Below are positions 1-10,936 of a DNA stretch of 64,000 nt, in pieces. Position numbers and translations under genes: made by a program. Origin of the DNA: Nothopassalora personata (Eukaryota > Ascomycota > Dothideomycetes > Mycosphaerellales > Mycosphaerellaceae). Location of the stretch: positions 434,001-498,000 of the forward strand of contig CM066297.1 of the NCBI GenBank assembly GCA_033816765.1, written 5' to 3'. The first letter of the stretch is position 1, and each line of letters begins with the position of its first letter. The notes under the pieces were generated by a model. That model saw only the letters and a program-made list of their open reading frames with translations, was not told where the DNA came from and made no database searches.

Positions 1-2
1 AG

Positions 3-1259
3 CAGAAGACGGTCGAGAGAGTTGAAACACAAATGGTTAGCAAGGATGATGCTATGCATGGTGGGGACGGCGCTGCGGATGATGAGTGGGATACTGCATG
101 GGATGAGCCAGAGGAAGAAAAGCCTGCACCCGCGAAAGGAGAGGATGACGACGACGAAGCGAGCGCGTGGGGCCTCCCAGAGGACGTCGAAGAGCCGGGT
201 AACGGAGGGCAGGATGCAGATGGTGAAGATGATGCGTGGGGATGGGGTGACGGTGAAGCGCCAGAGAGTCCGACAGCGACAAAGACCGCTGCGCCCGCAG
301 TCAACGGCGACCCCAACGAGCGCGAAATGACCCTCCGCGAGACATTGACAGTCACTGCTGTCCCCGACGGCCTGTTGGAGCTAGTGCAGCAAGTAATAAC
401 AGATGCGCAGACTCTCGCTGGACCGGAGTATGCCGCCTCACCTATCGCGCCAGCATCAGCAGCGCTCTACACCCTCCCAACACTCGCACTAGCCATCTAC
501 CGCGCTACAGCTTCGACAGCGTACTCCCGACTCGAGAATGGCAACATGCTCATCTACAACGATACTGGTCGCCTCTCGGATCAGCTGCGGGCCTGGCAAG
601 CAGCTCAGCCGCCATCTTCACGCTTGAGACTGGACAACGATGTCAAAGCGCTCGATCAATTCGCGAAGAAAGCTTATGGCGCTGAGATGGATTCGCAGAA
701 GACGATTCTGCGCGACTTCCTTGACGGCGCGCAAGGTTTCAGCAATTGCGCGACGCAACCCTTCAAGGACGAATGCGAAAGTGCCATTGATCAGACGATC
801 TACCGCCTCAACGCCGTCTACGCACAGTGGAAGCCGATCCTGTCGCAAGGCGCCCTGCTACAGTCGGTGGGACAGCTACTGGCAACAGTGACAGGGAAGA
901 TGATGACCGAAATAGAGGACCTCCCAGACATCAGCGAAGCAGATTCGAAAGAACTGAAGGCCCTATGCGACCGCATCTCCAGCGTACGTGATATCTTCAC
1001 CCAGCAAAGTGGGGATGGCTCCGGTGATGCGCAACCTCGCGACATGACTTTCATCTATTGTCCGAACTGGCTGAAGTTTCAGTATTTGGCTGAGATTCTG
1101 GAGAGCTCACTCGCCGACATCAAGTTTCTGTGGCAGGAGGGAGAGCTGAGTTTGGAGTTCGAGGCTGATGAGGTGGAGGGGTTGATTGAGGCGCTTTTTG
1201 CCGAGAGTCAGTTGAGGAGGCAGGCTATTCAGGAGATTAGGAGGGGTGGAAGGAGATGA
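3..1259 (+). CDS. ZW10-like kinetochore/Dsl1-type tethering protein, C-terminal part (5' partial)
   Basis: The frame is open from base 3 with no upstream stop, so this is the 3' end of a gene that begins before the window; the internal ATG at 33 is probably not the start. About 418 residues are visible: an acidic, Gly/Ala-rich linker with DDEWD/DAWGW repeats (roughly the first 90 residues), then a helical domain ending in a basic RRGGRR tail at the TGA. The architecture and the final segment (IKFLWQEGELSLEF...EIRRGG) match my recollection of fungal centromere/kinetochore ZW10 homologues, which act in Golgi-ER retrograde tethering and, in animals, in the RZZ checkpoint complex. Family assignment is from pattern memory, not a search; function in this organism is inferred. 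Confidence 0.6.
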   Translation, partial: QKTVERVETQMVSKDDAMHGGDGAADDEWDTAWDEPEEEKPAPAKGEDDDDEASAWGLPEDVEEPGNGGQDADGEDDAWGWGDGEAPESPTATKTAAPAVNGDPNEREMTLRETLTVTAVPDGLLELVQQVITDAQTLAGPEYAASPIAPASAALYTLPTLALAIYRATASTAYSRLENGNMLIYNDTGRLSDQLRAWQAAQPPSSRLRLDNDVKALDQFAKKAYGAEMDSQKTILRDFLDGAQGFSNCATQPFKDECESAIDQTIYRLNAVYAQWKPILSQGALLQSVGQLLATVTGKMMTEIEDLPDISEADSKELKALCDRISSVRDIFTQQSGDGSGDAQPRDMTFIYCPNWLKFQYLAEILESSLADIKFLWQEGELSLEFEADEVEGLIEALFAESQLRRQAIQEIRRGGRR

Positions 1260-2795
1260 TGTCGTGATGTGCTGTGGTATGGGGGTCTACTAGAAAGAGG
1301 AGGTCTGAACAGTGGGTACGACTTTGTGTGATGTAATTCGAAAGTAGGTTGTGCTATTTCACGAGGCGCTCATGCCGGAAATGGATATGATGACGAGGTA
1401 TCGCTGACTTTTCTTTACAGCATGCTTAAATTGTGCCACTCCATCGACGTGCGGGAAGACTATCCCCTATTGACCTGACCATCAACCCGTGCTCGGCCAA
1501 CCCCGAACGAAGCTGAGAGTTGCGTCATCTTCAATGGAACCATCCAAGGAGGAAAATCTGTCGTGAACAGGTCACGCGCAGATCCAGTTTCCTGGCTCTC
1601 TCCTATTGATCTCCGTTCAAACTGCTTTGCATTCGGTCTACATGCACAGTAGCGACACTGTGTCGCTCGCGTGCACCATTCCATTTATGTTCAGTCGTTC
1701 ATGGTACGACCTCTCATCCTCGATTCACTAGTCTCAGCACCGTTGCGGATCCTATCTTCACGTCCACGAACTGTACCTTCTCGCACAAGGCACTGGCCCT
1801 TTGGTCAACGAAATCTCCTTGAATACTTTCAACCCTCCTCGGAGAGATGTGGTGATGATACCTTACGACCTCAGCAGCAGAGATCCTGGCGGCTATGTGG
1901 TCCTCACTTTCCAGGCTGATAGTCCATGCGCATGGCTGATGAGTAGTATGAATGGATGGCAAAAGTCTATGGGGCTTGCGCTACGGGGGTTTTAGGATCT
2001 CAAGGGAATCAATGGGATTGTTACGTATCGCTGCCAGCTTGGTGACACGTGCGAGAGCTGGCGGGAGGATGCCCAGAGGACTGAGTTAGGTGTTGACGAT
2101 TGGGGTGTTCAGCTAATTGGTTGGGTGTTTTTATGTCTCTGCATACTTAGCCGCGAATGGACATCGAATGAAGCGGTCCTCTCACTGAACCATTTCTGAA
2201 TCATGGCGCGTGGTCGTCTCTCCAGCGCTCAAGAGTTGAGACCATGACAGAGACAGAAGAGTCCTTGTTCTCGTCAGCGACATCGTTTTTTTTGGAAGGC
2301 ATAACCTCTCTAAGCCTTTTGCTCTTCAGCCATTCAACAACCATTTCGTCGCTGATCTGCATGCGGGAAGAGATAATTGACCGCTCACGCGATTGATAAC
2401 CATCTTGTTGAAAACATGCTGTATCTGGTCTCAACTCTCCGTGGCAGTGTGTACTTTCGGCGACACAGTTTGTATTTTCACGTGCTAAGCCGAAGTGAGG
2501 AGGGACGCTTTGCATGTGACAAAGTGCAAACGCTTCTTCACTTCGCGACGCTGTCGCGCTCACCGCTGGAAGTGTGTCGCCCATATTCAAGTTCAAGTCT
2601 GACTCCGAGTATTCACTGCTATACAACAATACACAGACGAGTGAATGAAGCACCTCGTCATCTCGATCGGTCGACGTCACAATCACAAGCTCAGATGACG
2701 CTCATTCACCGACCACACATGCCGCCCATAAATACCGGCCCTCCACCCGCCTCCACTTGCCACCTTTCTCACTTTCAAACGTCGCCACCGCGAGC
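1260..2795. other. Intergenic stretch, no gene called
   Basis: I see no convincing gene between the ZW10-like stop and the small basic protein. Short overlapping frames on both strands lack good start context and family features. The best of them is a minus-strand ORF from an ATG at 2584 to 2201 (127 residues, with a Lys/Arg-rich helical-looking C-terminus), which could be a small species-specific gene but cannot be supported further. Confidence 0.5.
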
Positions 2796-3554
2796 ATGGC
2801 ACCACGCAAACCACAATCCTGGGCGAAAGTCCGCGCCGCCGGCATCGCAGCAAACAAAGTGAAGAACGCATCCACTACACCTCAGTCAGCCTGGACTTCG
2901 CTCATCCAACAGAACAACGAGCACGCCGGCAGAGTCCGCGCGCTGATCAATCGCAAGGAACAGGAGGACCTTTTTGGAGATGCTGACGACGAGGATGCTG
3001 ACGACGAGGGAGAGAAGAAGAAGAAGAAGAAGGGAAAGAAAGACACGGTGAGTACAGGTAGCCATGATTCAAGGCACACAATTCTAATGAGATCACAGGC
3101 GAAGCTCAAACCCAAACCAAAGAAGGTCACCAAGCCCGCAAAGAAAGGCAAAGCCTCCAAACCCACCGTCGCCACTAACCGCTCGAGATCCACACGCGCC
3201 AAGTCCAAGCACACCATTGTCGACGACGAGGACGAAGAAGACTCCGGCGAATTCTGGCGTCCCTATGGCGGCATTGCGACCTCCTCTCACTCCTCCATCC
3301 CGACTTCCTGCCTCGGCCTTGCTCGTTTGGCGACCTGGCAGTATCATTCCTTCAGAACCTCCATCGAGGAAGTCCTGGTCCAGTTTGGTGCCGGGGCGGA
3401 GCTCGAAACCGAGGAGATCGAGCATGGTGGCGAGAGCAACACGGATGTGTTGGCGAGGTTTAGTAGTGAGGACCAGGCGGCGATCATTAAGGAGCAGATC
3501 GAGGGGGACGAGGTGAATGGAAGGAAGTTACAGGTGCGGTTCGTTGAGGAGTAG
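2796..3554 (+). CDS. Small basic nuclear-type protein with RRM-like C-terminus
   Basis: Two exons, 2796-3047 and 3099-3554, give 235 residues. I prefer the ATG at 2796 (GAGCATGGC) over the in-frame ATG at 2757 because MAPRKPQSWAKVRAAG looks like a native N-terminus. The 51-bp intron (GTGAGT...CTAAT...CAG) is a multiple of three with no in-frame stop, so retention would add 17 residues. The N-terminal half has an acidic DADDEDADDE patch and Lys runs resembling nuclear-localisation signals; the last ~70 residues end in NGRKLQVRFVEE, like the last strand of an RNA-recognition motif. RNP motifs are not clean, so RNA binding is a suggestion only. Confidence 0.55.
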   Translation: MAPRKPQSWAKVRAAGIAANKVKNASTTPQSAWTSLIQQNNEHAGRVRALINRKEQEDLFGDADDEDADDEGEKKKKKKGKKDTVSTGSHDSRHTILMRSQAKLKPKPKKVTKPAKKGKASKPTVATNRSRSTRAKSKHTIVDDEDEEDSGEFWRPYGGIATSSHSSIPTSCLGLARLATWQYHSFRTSIEEVLVQFGAGAELETEEIEHGGESNTDVLARFSSEDQAAIIKEQIEGDEVNGRKLQVRFVEE

Positions 3555-3556
3555 GC

Positions 3557-4297
3557 CTACTGGAGTAAGAATTGAAGCTCCGGACCGTAGAGGAGGTCTG
3601 ACATGGTCAGCCTTGGTGTGGAGTTCTGCACTTCCGTTTCTGGACACATGGTAGGGACTCGGGCTTTTGATGGCGAAGAGGCGTTGAGGGATGAAGATTT
3701 TGGTCTTGCCAATTGATCAGACCCACCTCTTGTACCGCCCAATCCACCATATACGTGCAGTCCCGCCTCATAGACGCTCTGAGCTCTCGTTGTAGCTGTG
3801 CTGGAGGTTCGTCATCGGTGCCCAGGTCGTCCAGATGCTGCGCTGCCATTTCGGTTTCAACACTCCTTCTCCTCTTCCTCTCCACCGGCTCAATCTCATC
3901 CTCACCACAATACGCCATCGCCTCGCCCCATCCTCTGTCGAGAGCTGCATAACCTCTAACCCTAACTTCCCTCCTCGCCACCTCATCCACGCCCACAATC
4001 GTATGTCGGTTGTTGATCAGTAGCAACGCCTCAGCTTCCTTCTGCGGTAGTCGGTATTACCAGCGGCTCGACCTTTCCCTCCCTCACCAGTGTCCAGTTG
4101 TTTCTGAAGGTGCTCCAGGATACCGAAAACCGACACTTGAAGCTCCCCCGGAGTACCAGAGGACAGTTCTCAGTACATCCCATACTCCCTTCAACAGGCG
4201 CTTTCCATTCCCGTCTTTGTAACCATCTCCTTACACAACGACCGGGACCACGACCAAGGTGCCACCACACACCATCCGTGGGCAAATATTTCATCAA
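3557..4297 (-). CDS. Possible minus-strand hypothetical gene, structure unresolved
   Basis: From about 4041 down to 3607 the minus strand holds a protein-like open frame (starting KEAEALLLINNRHTIVGV and rich in Arg/Glu) with no ATG at its beginning. Upstream, separated by a possible short intron with donor GTGAGG near 4090, another minus frame reads like a helical segment (ELQVSVFGILEHLQKQL). I could not join the two in one phase, so start and splice pattern are unknown. No family recognised. It may be a real two- or three-exon gene or a relic. Confidence 0.25.
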
Positions 4298-5520
4298 AGT
4301 TTTCCCCCATCAATTGCACCACTCAATCACGTTTCCAGCAATCATGAAGTTCACAACGATCACCGCTGCCCCAGCCCCCTCATCGCTGCGGCCTTTGCAG
4401 AGCCGGTTGCAGCAGGCGTGATCAAATGTGCCTGTGCATCTTCCGCGAAGAAGGAGCGTGATATATGACTGGTGTGGCGCCTGCTCTGAAAAGGACCTCG
4501 ACTGGGCGAGTGTGGCTGGCTGTCTGGAGGTCTGTTTGAACTAGAGGCAGAGGAGATGTGGCGAACATCGCCAGAGCTATCTTGGCGACGGATGGAGTTT
4601 GGCTTCAAAGTGTCGATACTGCAGGATGGGATTCTGTGACTTCCAGAAAGTTTCTTGACACTAGTCAAGGTGCCACTTTGCTTCTTTGTGGTGCACCCGC
4701 TCGGCGAGAGGTTAGTGTTGAGTACTTTGTGTCCCTCAATTTTGAGGGTCAGCATGGCCAGAAACGTGGCATCAAGGAACTCGGGGTCGCAACACTGGAT
4801 ACCAGAACATGCTTCAGGTCCTTCAGGCACAAGCCGTCCCACTAGCCAAGGCGCCACAGAATGCTTCAGCTACGCTCGAACCCAGAGGGCATCCCGACAG
4901 TCTCAAGGCGGCACAACAACCACAATGGACCGTAATCTCTTCTCCGAGCTGATACTCAGCAGCGTCATGATTGACAACCGCCTCGAGAAGAGCGAAGTCG
5001 TACGCTTTCGAAAGGTAATCCTGGTGGGCCAGAGTCTTCAAGCTGAGCTGTATAACATCGAAAGACTAGGTCTAGACATCAGGAAGCTGAGTGTCGTAGG
5101 CACGATTGGCACCTGGGATCTTTGCGCAAAGTACATTCGGAGCCAGGCTCCGGCTCAAGCAGATTATGCAACGACTTGAGATGCCGCAGCATGAATACTC
5201 ATGTCATACTGCTCAGCTGGTAACGATGCTTATGTCGCACTTTAAGCGATGCTGGTGATGCTGGTTCGACGACACCGTAAAAGCGCTTCGTAAGTAGGGC
5301 GCCTCGACTGGCTCGATCGCGTGGCAAGAAGAGTTAAAGGCAGGCCGCAGTACACGGACAAGAAAGCTGAGTGTGACTGGGAGGACTGCCTTGAAGTCGA
5401 AGGCATCGATATTGCTCAGGAAGATTGAATCGTCATAAGTGTGTGAACAATGTCTCGGCATTAGTCGTTATTTACATGTACAATGAGCATTCATGCTTGC
5501 TTGCAGCCCCGTCGAGGAGC
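4298..5520. other. Unresolved stretch downstream of the lipase
   Basis: There are long but mutually overlapping frames on both strands (minus 4360-4857; plus 4655-5179). The plus frame contains a protein-like segment after an ATG at 4925, but nothing identifies a family, and starts and splice sites are not defined. I make no gene call. Confidence 0.4.
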
Positions 5521-6807
5521 TTATGAGCTCGATGTGCCGTTCACCGTGACGTTCTGGATCTGGCATCCAGTTGCATTGTAGGTTCCATCCAGCACACTGT
5601 TCAAAAATGAGAGGGCACGCGCTTCGCCATTCTCCGACTCGGTGCTGTGCGACCCCACAGTGTTGCGGTCATACCTGATGGTGGCTCCAATGTTGCAGTA
5701 GCGGTCGATTAGGATGTCAGTGTCATTGACAGGACTGATCTCGTCCATAATGGCTTTGTAGGCAAAGACAGGCATCTGTGGGACGCCGTGGTAGCCCATT
5801 ACCCCGTCGCGGTTGTTAACGGACCTCGGGATGGGGTCCAAGAGTGTTTCAACGCCATTCGTGAAGTACTGGGTGATGTCTTGGTCAGCAAAGGCTACGA
5901 TCGCCTCAACGAGCGTGTAGTTTCTAGCCTCGAAGAACCCAGTGGCGTTGTATTGACCGTCGGTCTTTAGGTTCTTCATCAAGTAGTGCTCGAGCTCCGG
6001 GTACTGTGATGCAAGACCTAGAATACCAGCGGGGCCAAGACCGGCTTCGATGGTACCAGAAACAGCAACCAGAACACTGGTGATGTTGGGCGTGAGACCA
6101 CCAAGTGCTGCGCCTGCAAAGTCAAGCTCTGGTGCATACTGATTCTGGAGCTCTGCTGCCCATTCGCTCGCCAATGCACCGCCTGAGTATCCCCACAAGG
6201 CATACTTGGCGGAAGTTGTGTTCAAGCCAAAGCCGGAAGAGAGCACTGCTCGGATGGAGTCAAGGGTTGCGTGGCCAGAGATGACACCTGCTGTGAACGA
6301 TGCCAGGGGTCCTTCATAGTCTGGTACGTTGACAAACCATCCTTGTCCAAGGGCATTGACGATATCGGAGTAGCGCGAAGAGTACAGAGCATAGGATGGG
6401 CTGGCGTCGAGGTCTGCTGAATCGTATGGAATTTGGTACGACAATAGTTTGTCCTTGGTGTTGAGTCCGTTTACATTAGCAGGCACGAACAGGGTCGTCA
6501 CTGCGAACGTAGCATTGTATCGACTGTCTGTCGTGCGGTAGAGAATATTGTAAGCTGCACTAGAATTGGACTGGACAGAGGTGAGGTTGCCGGCTGCAGG
6601 TCGGATCTTCAGGATAGTGCCCGGGGCTGCAGATTCATAGTTTGGTGGTGCAGTATACCAAGGATCTTGCTTTGGTGGAAGTATCTGAGCTGTCGTTGAG
6701 TTCTGAGCTGTTGATGGCCGGCTCATCATCGCTTGACTGTCATGGCCCAAGGCCCCTGCCACGAGGGCGCTAATGATGATGATGATGATGTTGTTGTTCG
6801 CCTTCAT
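5521..6807 (-). CDS. Secreted lipase of the fungal LIP family
   Basis: One uninterrupted exon encodes 428 residues. The ATG at 6807 is chosen over the upstream extension because it opens directly onto a signal peptide: MKANNN, a run of Ile, then SALVAGALG. The product is an alpha/beta hydrolase of the secretory lipase (LIP) type: nucleophile elbow GYSGG with Ser208, the family's WG before it, and about ten N-x-S/T sequons, as expected of a secreted glycoprotein. Related enzymes hydrolyse triacylglycerols or esters outside the cell; the substrate here is unknown. Asn is coded by an AAC run and the Ile core by an ATC run, so the signal peptide sits on a microsatellite. The upstream neighbour PurU is on the same strand with about 0.8 kb between. 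Confidence 0.85.
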   Translation of the reverse strand: MKANNNIIIIIISALVAGALGHDSQAMMSRPSTAQNSTTAQILPPKQDPWYTAPPNYESAAPGTILKIRPAAGNLTSVQSNSSAAYNILYRTTDSRYNATFAVTTLFVPANVNGLNTKDKLLSYQIPYDSADLDASPSYALYSSRYSDIVNALGQGWFVNVPDYEGPLASFTAGVISGHATLDSIRAVLSSGFGLNTTSAKYALWGYSGGALASEWAAELQNQYAPELDFAGAALGGLTPNITSVLVAVSGTIEAGLGPAGILGLASQYPELEHYLMKNLKTDGQYNATGFFEARNYTLVEAIVAFADQDITQYFTNGVETLLDPIPRSVNNRDGVMGYHGVPQMPVFAYKAIMDEISPVNDTDILIDRYCNIGATIRYDRNTVGSHSTESENGEARALSFLNSVLDGTYNATGCQIQNVTVNGTSSS

Positions 6808-7589
6808 GCTGATGGTTGATCTTGAGAATTCAGGCTGTCCGAATGGAATGAAGGCGTGAAGGTCACCAGAAGAAGAGCAAAGAGACCGACAGAACACTCA
6901 CCTTTGAAGACACTACCTCACTAGAGAACCATCCGGACACGCCATCTGTGCTGTCAGCCGTCATGCACAAGAAAGATGTGGTATAATGTCTCGCGAGGTC
7001 GTTCTCCAGACAGACCGAGGCATAGGGTCGGATTCGTCGCCATAAGTGGGCATAGCAGCGCGCTCGTGCAGTCGTTGGGTCAGCATCTAGTGGGACGCCC
7101 GGATGCTGAGATTGTGATGATTGGCGGTGACGTTGTTTTGGCCAAGAAGGAGCGGACGTGTTGTTAGCTGCAGATTTTCTCCTCTCGTCGTGCCGAAGCT
7201 CCGAGGTGTACGAATCTCTCAGCCTCCTCGATGACATGTTGAGATAATACTGTATTAGCGTGAGGCCGGATCACTTTCAACGAAACACCATGGCAGCACC
7301 CGTTGCGTTCCGCCTCCATAATCACAGCATGAACAATACGCCCTCTGAAGAACTCTCGATAAAGCTGTACAAGTCGATTTTCTACTCAATCCGCAAAAAG
7401 ATAGATTGACCCAGCCGTCTCACTTTATCTTGTTGGTCTATCTTAAGATGTACATCACCAGAGTCACTTTGAGCTTGGTCGAATACTTGGCATCCTTGCA
7501 GGTTGGCTGGTCGCCTCCTATTGGCCTGCTTGACAACGCCTCGATGAGAAGCTCGTCAGCTCACGTCGTCCCGTCTTGTTTTACCGCAT
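6808..7589. other. Lipase upstream region, no gene called
   Basis: This is probably the lipase promoter plus the PurU 3' flank. A 124-residue minus ORF (6863-7237) overlaps the lipase 5' end, has no recognisable feature and is not called. Confidence 0.45.
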
Positions 7590-8630
7590 CTAGCTGAAGA
7601 CGACAGTTTTTGTGCCATTGAGGAACAGCCTCTTCTCTGACCACCACTTGACTGCGGCCGCAAGAGTCTGTGTCTCCACATTTGAGCCCTCTTCCACCAG
7701 TTCCTTTGGCTGCATACTGTGATCGACCCTCGTGATACGCTGCTCAATGATTGGACCCTCATCCAAATCGGCCGTAACGAAGTGGGCAGTGGCGCCCATG
7801 ATTTTCACACCACGATCGTAGGCCTGGTGATATGGCTTGGCACCCTTGAAAGATGGCAAGAAAGAGTGGTGGATGTTGATAATCTTGCCGCTCATCGCCT
7901 CGCAGAGGGTTGGCGACAAGACCTGCATATACCGCGCTAGCACGATGAGATCGATCTTGTTCTCCTTGACCAGCTCCGAGATCCGACCTTCTTGCTCGGC
8001 CTTGGTCTCTTTCGTGACTGGCAAGTGGTGAAAGGGCACGTGATAGCTCTTGGCTAATGATTCGAACTCCGGATGATTCGATACGATCAATGGGATTTCG
8101 ATGTTCAGTTGATTTGTCTTTTGACGGAAGAGCAGATCGTTGAGACAGTGGCCGATCTTGGAGCACATAATCAGCACGCGTGGCTTATGCGATGCTGGAA
8201 CAATCTCGTAGTCCATTTCCAGGTCATCTTTGAGCACTGTAAATGGCTGGACTAGATGTTCTGTCGAATCTGCATGGCCAAAGTGCACTCGCATGAAGAA
8301 TTTGTTCAGATCCGGATCGGAGAATTGTTGTAGGTCCAGGATGTTCAGGCTGTGCCGAGCCAGCAGACCGGTAACAGTGTGGATGATTCCTGGCTTGTCC
8401 GGGCATGACAGCGTGAGGATGTGATCCTTGGACATTTTGGGGGCTGTTGATCTCGACTTTGTGGCAAAGCCGTAAATCTGTCCCGATCGACGAAATGCTT
8501 GGCCCGAGACTGCTGCTGTGCAAGTCGAGCTCGTGTTGAACGCTGATGCTCGAGCAAAGCAGCGCAGAGCAGCCATCACCCTCTTTCCGTTTCTGGGACC
8601 TGTTGAAGGTGCACGTATATGAATCACCAT
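7590..8630 (-). CDS. purU: Formyltetrahydrofolate deformylase (PurU type)
   Basis: Single exon of 346 residues. The first ~65 residues are Arg/Ser/Ala-rich with no acidic patch, like a mitochondrial presequence; alternative starts are Met19 and Met66. An ACT domain follows (HILTLSCPDKPGIIHTVTGLL, about residues 69-150), then a formyltransferase-fold domain with the family signatures NIHHSFLPSFKGA and DLDEGPIIEQ, which supply the catalytic Asn, His and Asp. PurU hydrolyses 10-formyl-tetrahydrofolate to formate and tetrahydrofolate, balancing one-carbon pools; the ACT domain binds effectors (methionine/glycine in E. coli). Mitochondrial location is inferred from the N-terminus. All core motifs are intact. 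It is divergently arranged with ATG22. Confidence 0.93.
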   Translation of the reverse strand: MVIHIRAPSTGPRNGKRVMAALRCFARASAFNTSSTCTAAVSGQAFRRSGQIYGFATKSRSTAPKMSKDHILTLSCPDKPGIIHTVTGLLARHSLNILDLQQFSDPDLNKFFMRVHFGHADSTEHLVQPFTVLKDDLEMDYEIVPASHKPRVLIMCSKIGHCLNDLLFRQKTNQLNIEIPLIVSNHPEFESLAKSYHVPFHHLPVTKETKAEQEGRISELVKENKIDLIVLARYMQVLSPTLCEAMSGKIINIHHSFLPSFKGAKPYHQAYDRGVKIMGATAHFVTADLDEGPIIEQRITRVDHSMQPKELVEEGSNVETQTLAAAVKWWSEKRLFLNGTKTVVFS

Positions 8631-8980
8631 CGAGAGGGTTGAATTTTGTGTTTGTGCATTAATGCCATTGACCCTGGATTGAGCCGAAAGCCGCGAAACA
8701 GGAGATGGAGATGATGAGGGAGGGGGTTGAACTTAGATTGATTACTGGCCTTCTTGATGACACTCGCATTGTTATTAGCAGTGTATCGATACGCTGATCA
8801 TTCTATGCCATCAACACTCATCAGGTCTACCGATGGCTGGAAAGGAACGATGAAGCGGAGGGCGTAGCACGCGATCCGTCGCCAATCTTAAGACTGTTCT
8901 GAGCCTAGCGCGACGCGTGGGTCTGAGCAGGATCGGATCGGAATGACGCGGCACGTCGAATCTTCCTTGCAGCAGTGGAA

Positions 8981-9049
8981 AGGGAAGGAAAGGAAAGGAA
9001 AGGAAAGGAAAGGAAAGGAAAGGAAAGGAAAGGAAAGGAAAGGAAAGGA
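8981..9049 (+). repeat. (GGAAA)n purine microsatellite
   Basis: Roughly thirteen near-perfect GGAAA units make a strand-asymmetric purine tract about 80 bp upstream of the ATG22 start codon. The long minus-strand ORFs running through it are repeat artefacts. Confidence 0.95.
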
Positions 9050-9063
9050 TGGCCATGGCGGGG

Positions 9064-9066
<3 letters not shown>

Positions 9067-9095
<29 letters not shown>
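9067..9095 (+). repeat. (AC)n dinucleotide microsatellite
   Basis: About fourteen AC units end 33 bp before the ATG22 start codon, so the repeat probably lies in the 5' UTR or core promoter. Confidence 0.95.
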
Positions 9096-9099
<4 letters not shown>

Positions 9100-9128
9100 C
9101 ACACAACAAAATCCGTCGGCGTTCGTGA

Positions 9129-10936
9129 ATGGCAGAGGCAGAGTATGGCTTTCGAGCTCCGCGCTACGATAACGAAGACGTGAGCCCGACTTCTGAGCGT
9201 GAGCTCCGAGGCTGGTACAGCACCGGGCTGGCCGCTGAGATCTATGCCGTATGCGGAGTTGGTGAGAACAGAACATTGGCCGACACGTTGGCGACGTCGT
9301 CGACTGACAACAGACGGCAGGCTCTTTCGCACCAGTCACACTGGAGCAATTGGCTCGAGAGGCGGGTGTGCTCCGCAGCGATGGCGTGTCGTCCTGTATC
9401 AAGCCCAAGACCGAGAGTGCTGTACGGAGACTGGCCAGAACTTTCGCTCGCGCTGCCGATGCCAGCAACGATGATCTCGGCAATCAATGCGTGATCAGGC
9501 CCTTTGGACGACCGATCGCCACTCAAAGCTTCGCCATGTACACCTTCTCCATCGCCGTCTTCGTGCAGGCTCTGGTCCTGATCTCCTTCAGTCCGGTGGC
9601 CGACTATGGTACCTACAGGAAACGACTCATGATGGGGTTCGCCTTCACTGGAGCCTTTCTGACCATGTCGATGGTGTTTGTCTGGCCCACGGTCTACCTT
9701 CTCGGCTCATTGTTTACCATCATTGGCGTGGTCTGTCTGGGGTCGACATTCGTGTTGCTCAACTCATTCCTGCCGTTGCTCGCAGCGAATCATCCGACAG
9801 TATCTCGGGGTCAGGTCAACGGTCGTACAGCGAACGGCCATTCTGACAAGACTTCGCCCGAGCTCAAGCTATCAACCCAGATCTCTTCGAAAGGCGTTGG
9901 CTGGGGCTATGCAGCGGCCGTATCGGTACAGATCCTCTGCATCATTCTGCTTGTCTTGCTCAAGAAGGCGAATTTTGCATCCGAGTCAACTCCCCTACGC
10001 TGCGTACTTTTGCTGGTTGGGGTCTGCTGGTCTCTACTAACGGTACCGGGCTCTCTCTGGCTACGTGATCGCCCGGGGCCATCTCTGAGAGTCGTGCAAC
10101 CTTGGAGGTCGAAGTCACCGGCAGTGGTGCAGTACCTCGTCTTTGCCTGGAGTTCGGTCTGGAAGACCGTCCAGACTGCCGCAAAACTCCGCCAGGTCTG
10201 GGTGTTCCTGATCGCATGGTTCCTCCTCTCCGACGCTATCGCGACTGTATCTGGTACCGCGATCCTGTTCGCACGTACTGAGCTCGAGATGAGCACAATC
10301 GCCATTGCTCTGCTTTCCATTACCGCTACGCTTTCTGGCATTGCAGGCGCTTTCACGTGGCCCCACATTTCCAAAAAGCTGAATCTACAGACGAAGCATA
10401 CCATCATTGGCTGCATGATCATAATGGAGATTATTCCACTATACGGTCTGCTGGGGTTTGTACCATTCATCAAGTCCTGGGGTGTGCTCGGCCTGCAGCA
10501 GGCATGGGAGATCTATCCACTTGGCTTTGTGCATGGTTTCGTGATGGGTGGCTTGTCCTCATACTGCCGATCGTTTTACGGCGAGATCATTCCTCCTGGG
10601 AGCGAAGCCGCATTCTATGCCCTGTATGCCATCACGGACAAGGGTAGCTCTGCCGTAGGACCTGCCATCGTCGGCGCCATTGTAGACGCTGTAGGAACTA
10701 TCAGACCTGCCTTCGGCTTCTTGGCTATACTGATCGCCTTGCCAATGCCACTGGTCTATCTTGTCGACGTGCAAAAGGGTAGAGCTGAAGCTGTAGCCAT
10801 GTCGAAGCATATCGGAAGTACAACAGGAGGCATCACGATGCAGGACTACGATGAAGAAGGTGAGGCTGATGCCGGAGAGCGACTCCTACGACAGCAACCT
10901 GGCGATGAGGACGAGGCACGGCGGTGGACCACTTGA
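9129..10936 (+). CDS. ATG22: Autophagy-related vacuolar permease Atg22
   Basis: Exons 9129-9261 and 9321-10936 give 582 residues; the 59-bp intron (GTGAGA...CTGAC...CAG) is fixed because splicing restores the family motif CGVGSFAPVTLEQLARE across the junction. The N-terminus has the Atg22 signature GWYSTGLAAE; then about twelve hydrophobic segments of major-facilitator type, with the loop SPVADYGTYRKR after an early helix. The C-terminal ~60 residues are acidic and cytosolic. In yeast, Atg22 exports amino acids released by autophagic breakdown from the vacuole; the same role is inferred here. Two microsatellites lie directly upstream. The Atg1 kinase gene is also in this window, 40 kb away, with no sign of linkage beyond chance. 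Confidence 0.92.

Larger units (their letters stand above)
8631..9128. promoter_or_regulatory. Shared PurU/ATG22 intergenic region
   Basis: About 500 bp separate the divergent PurU and ATG22 start codons, so this stretch must hold both promoters. It contains the purine pentanucleotide repeat and the CA repeat listed separately. No specific transcription-factor site can be named. Confidence 0.5.

Noticed and set aside
2201..2686. 161-residue minus ORF as a gene
   Set aside because: Begins at GTG; the internal ATG gives only 127 residues with no recognised feature, so it is mentioned but not called.
8811..9483. Long minus-strand ORFs of 170-190 residues over the GGAAA/CA repeats
   Set aside because: Their central parts are pure repeat translation (FPFLS and CV runs), and the 3' flank is antisense to ATG22 exon 1.
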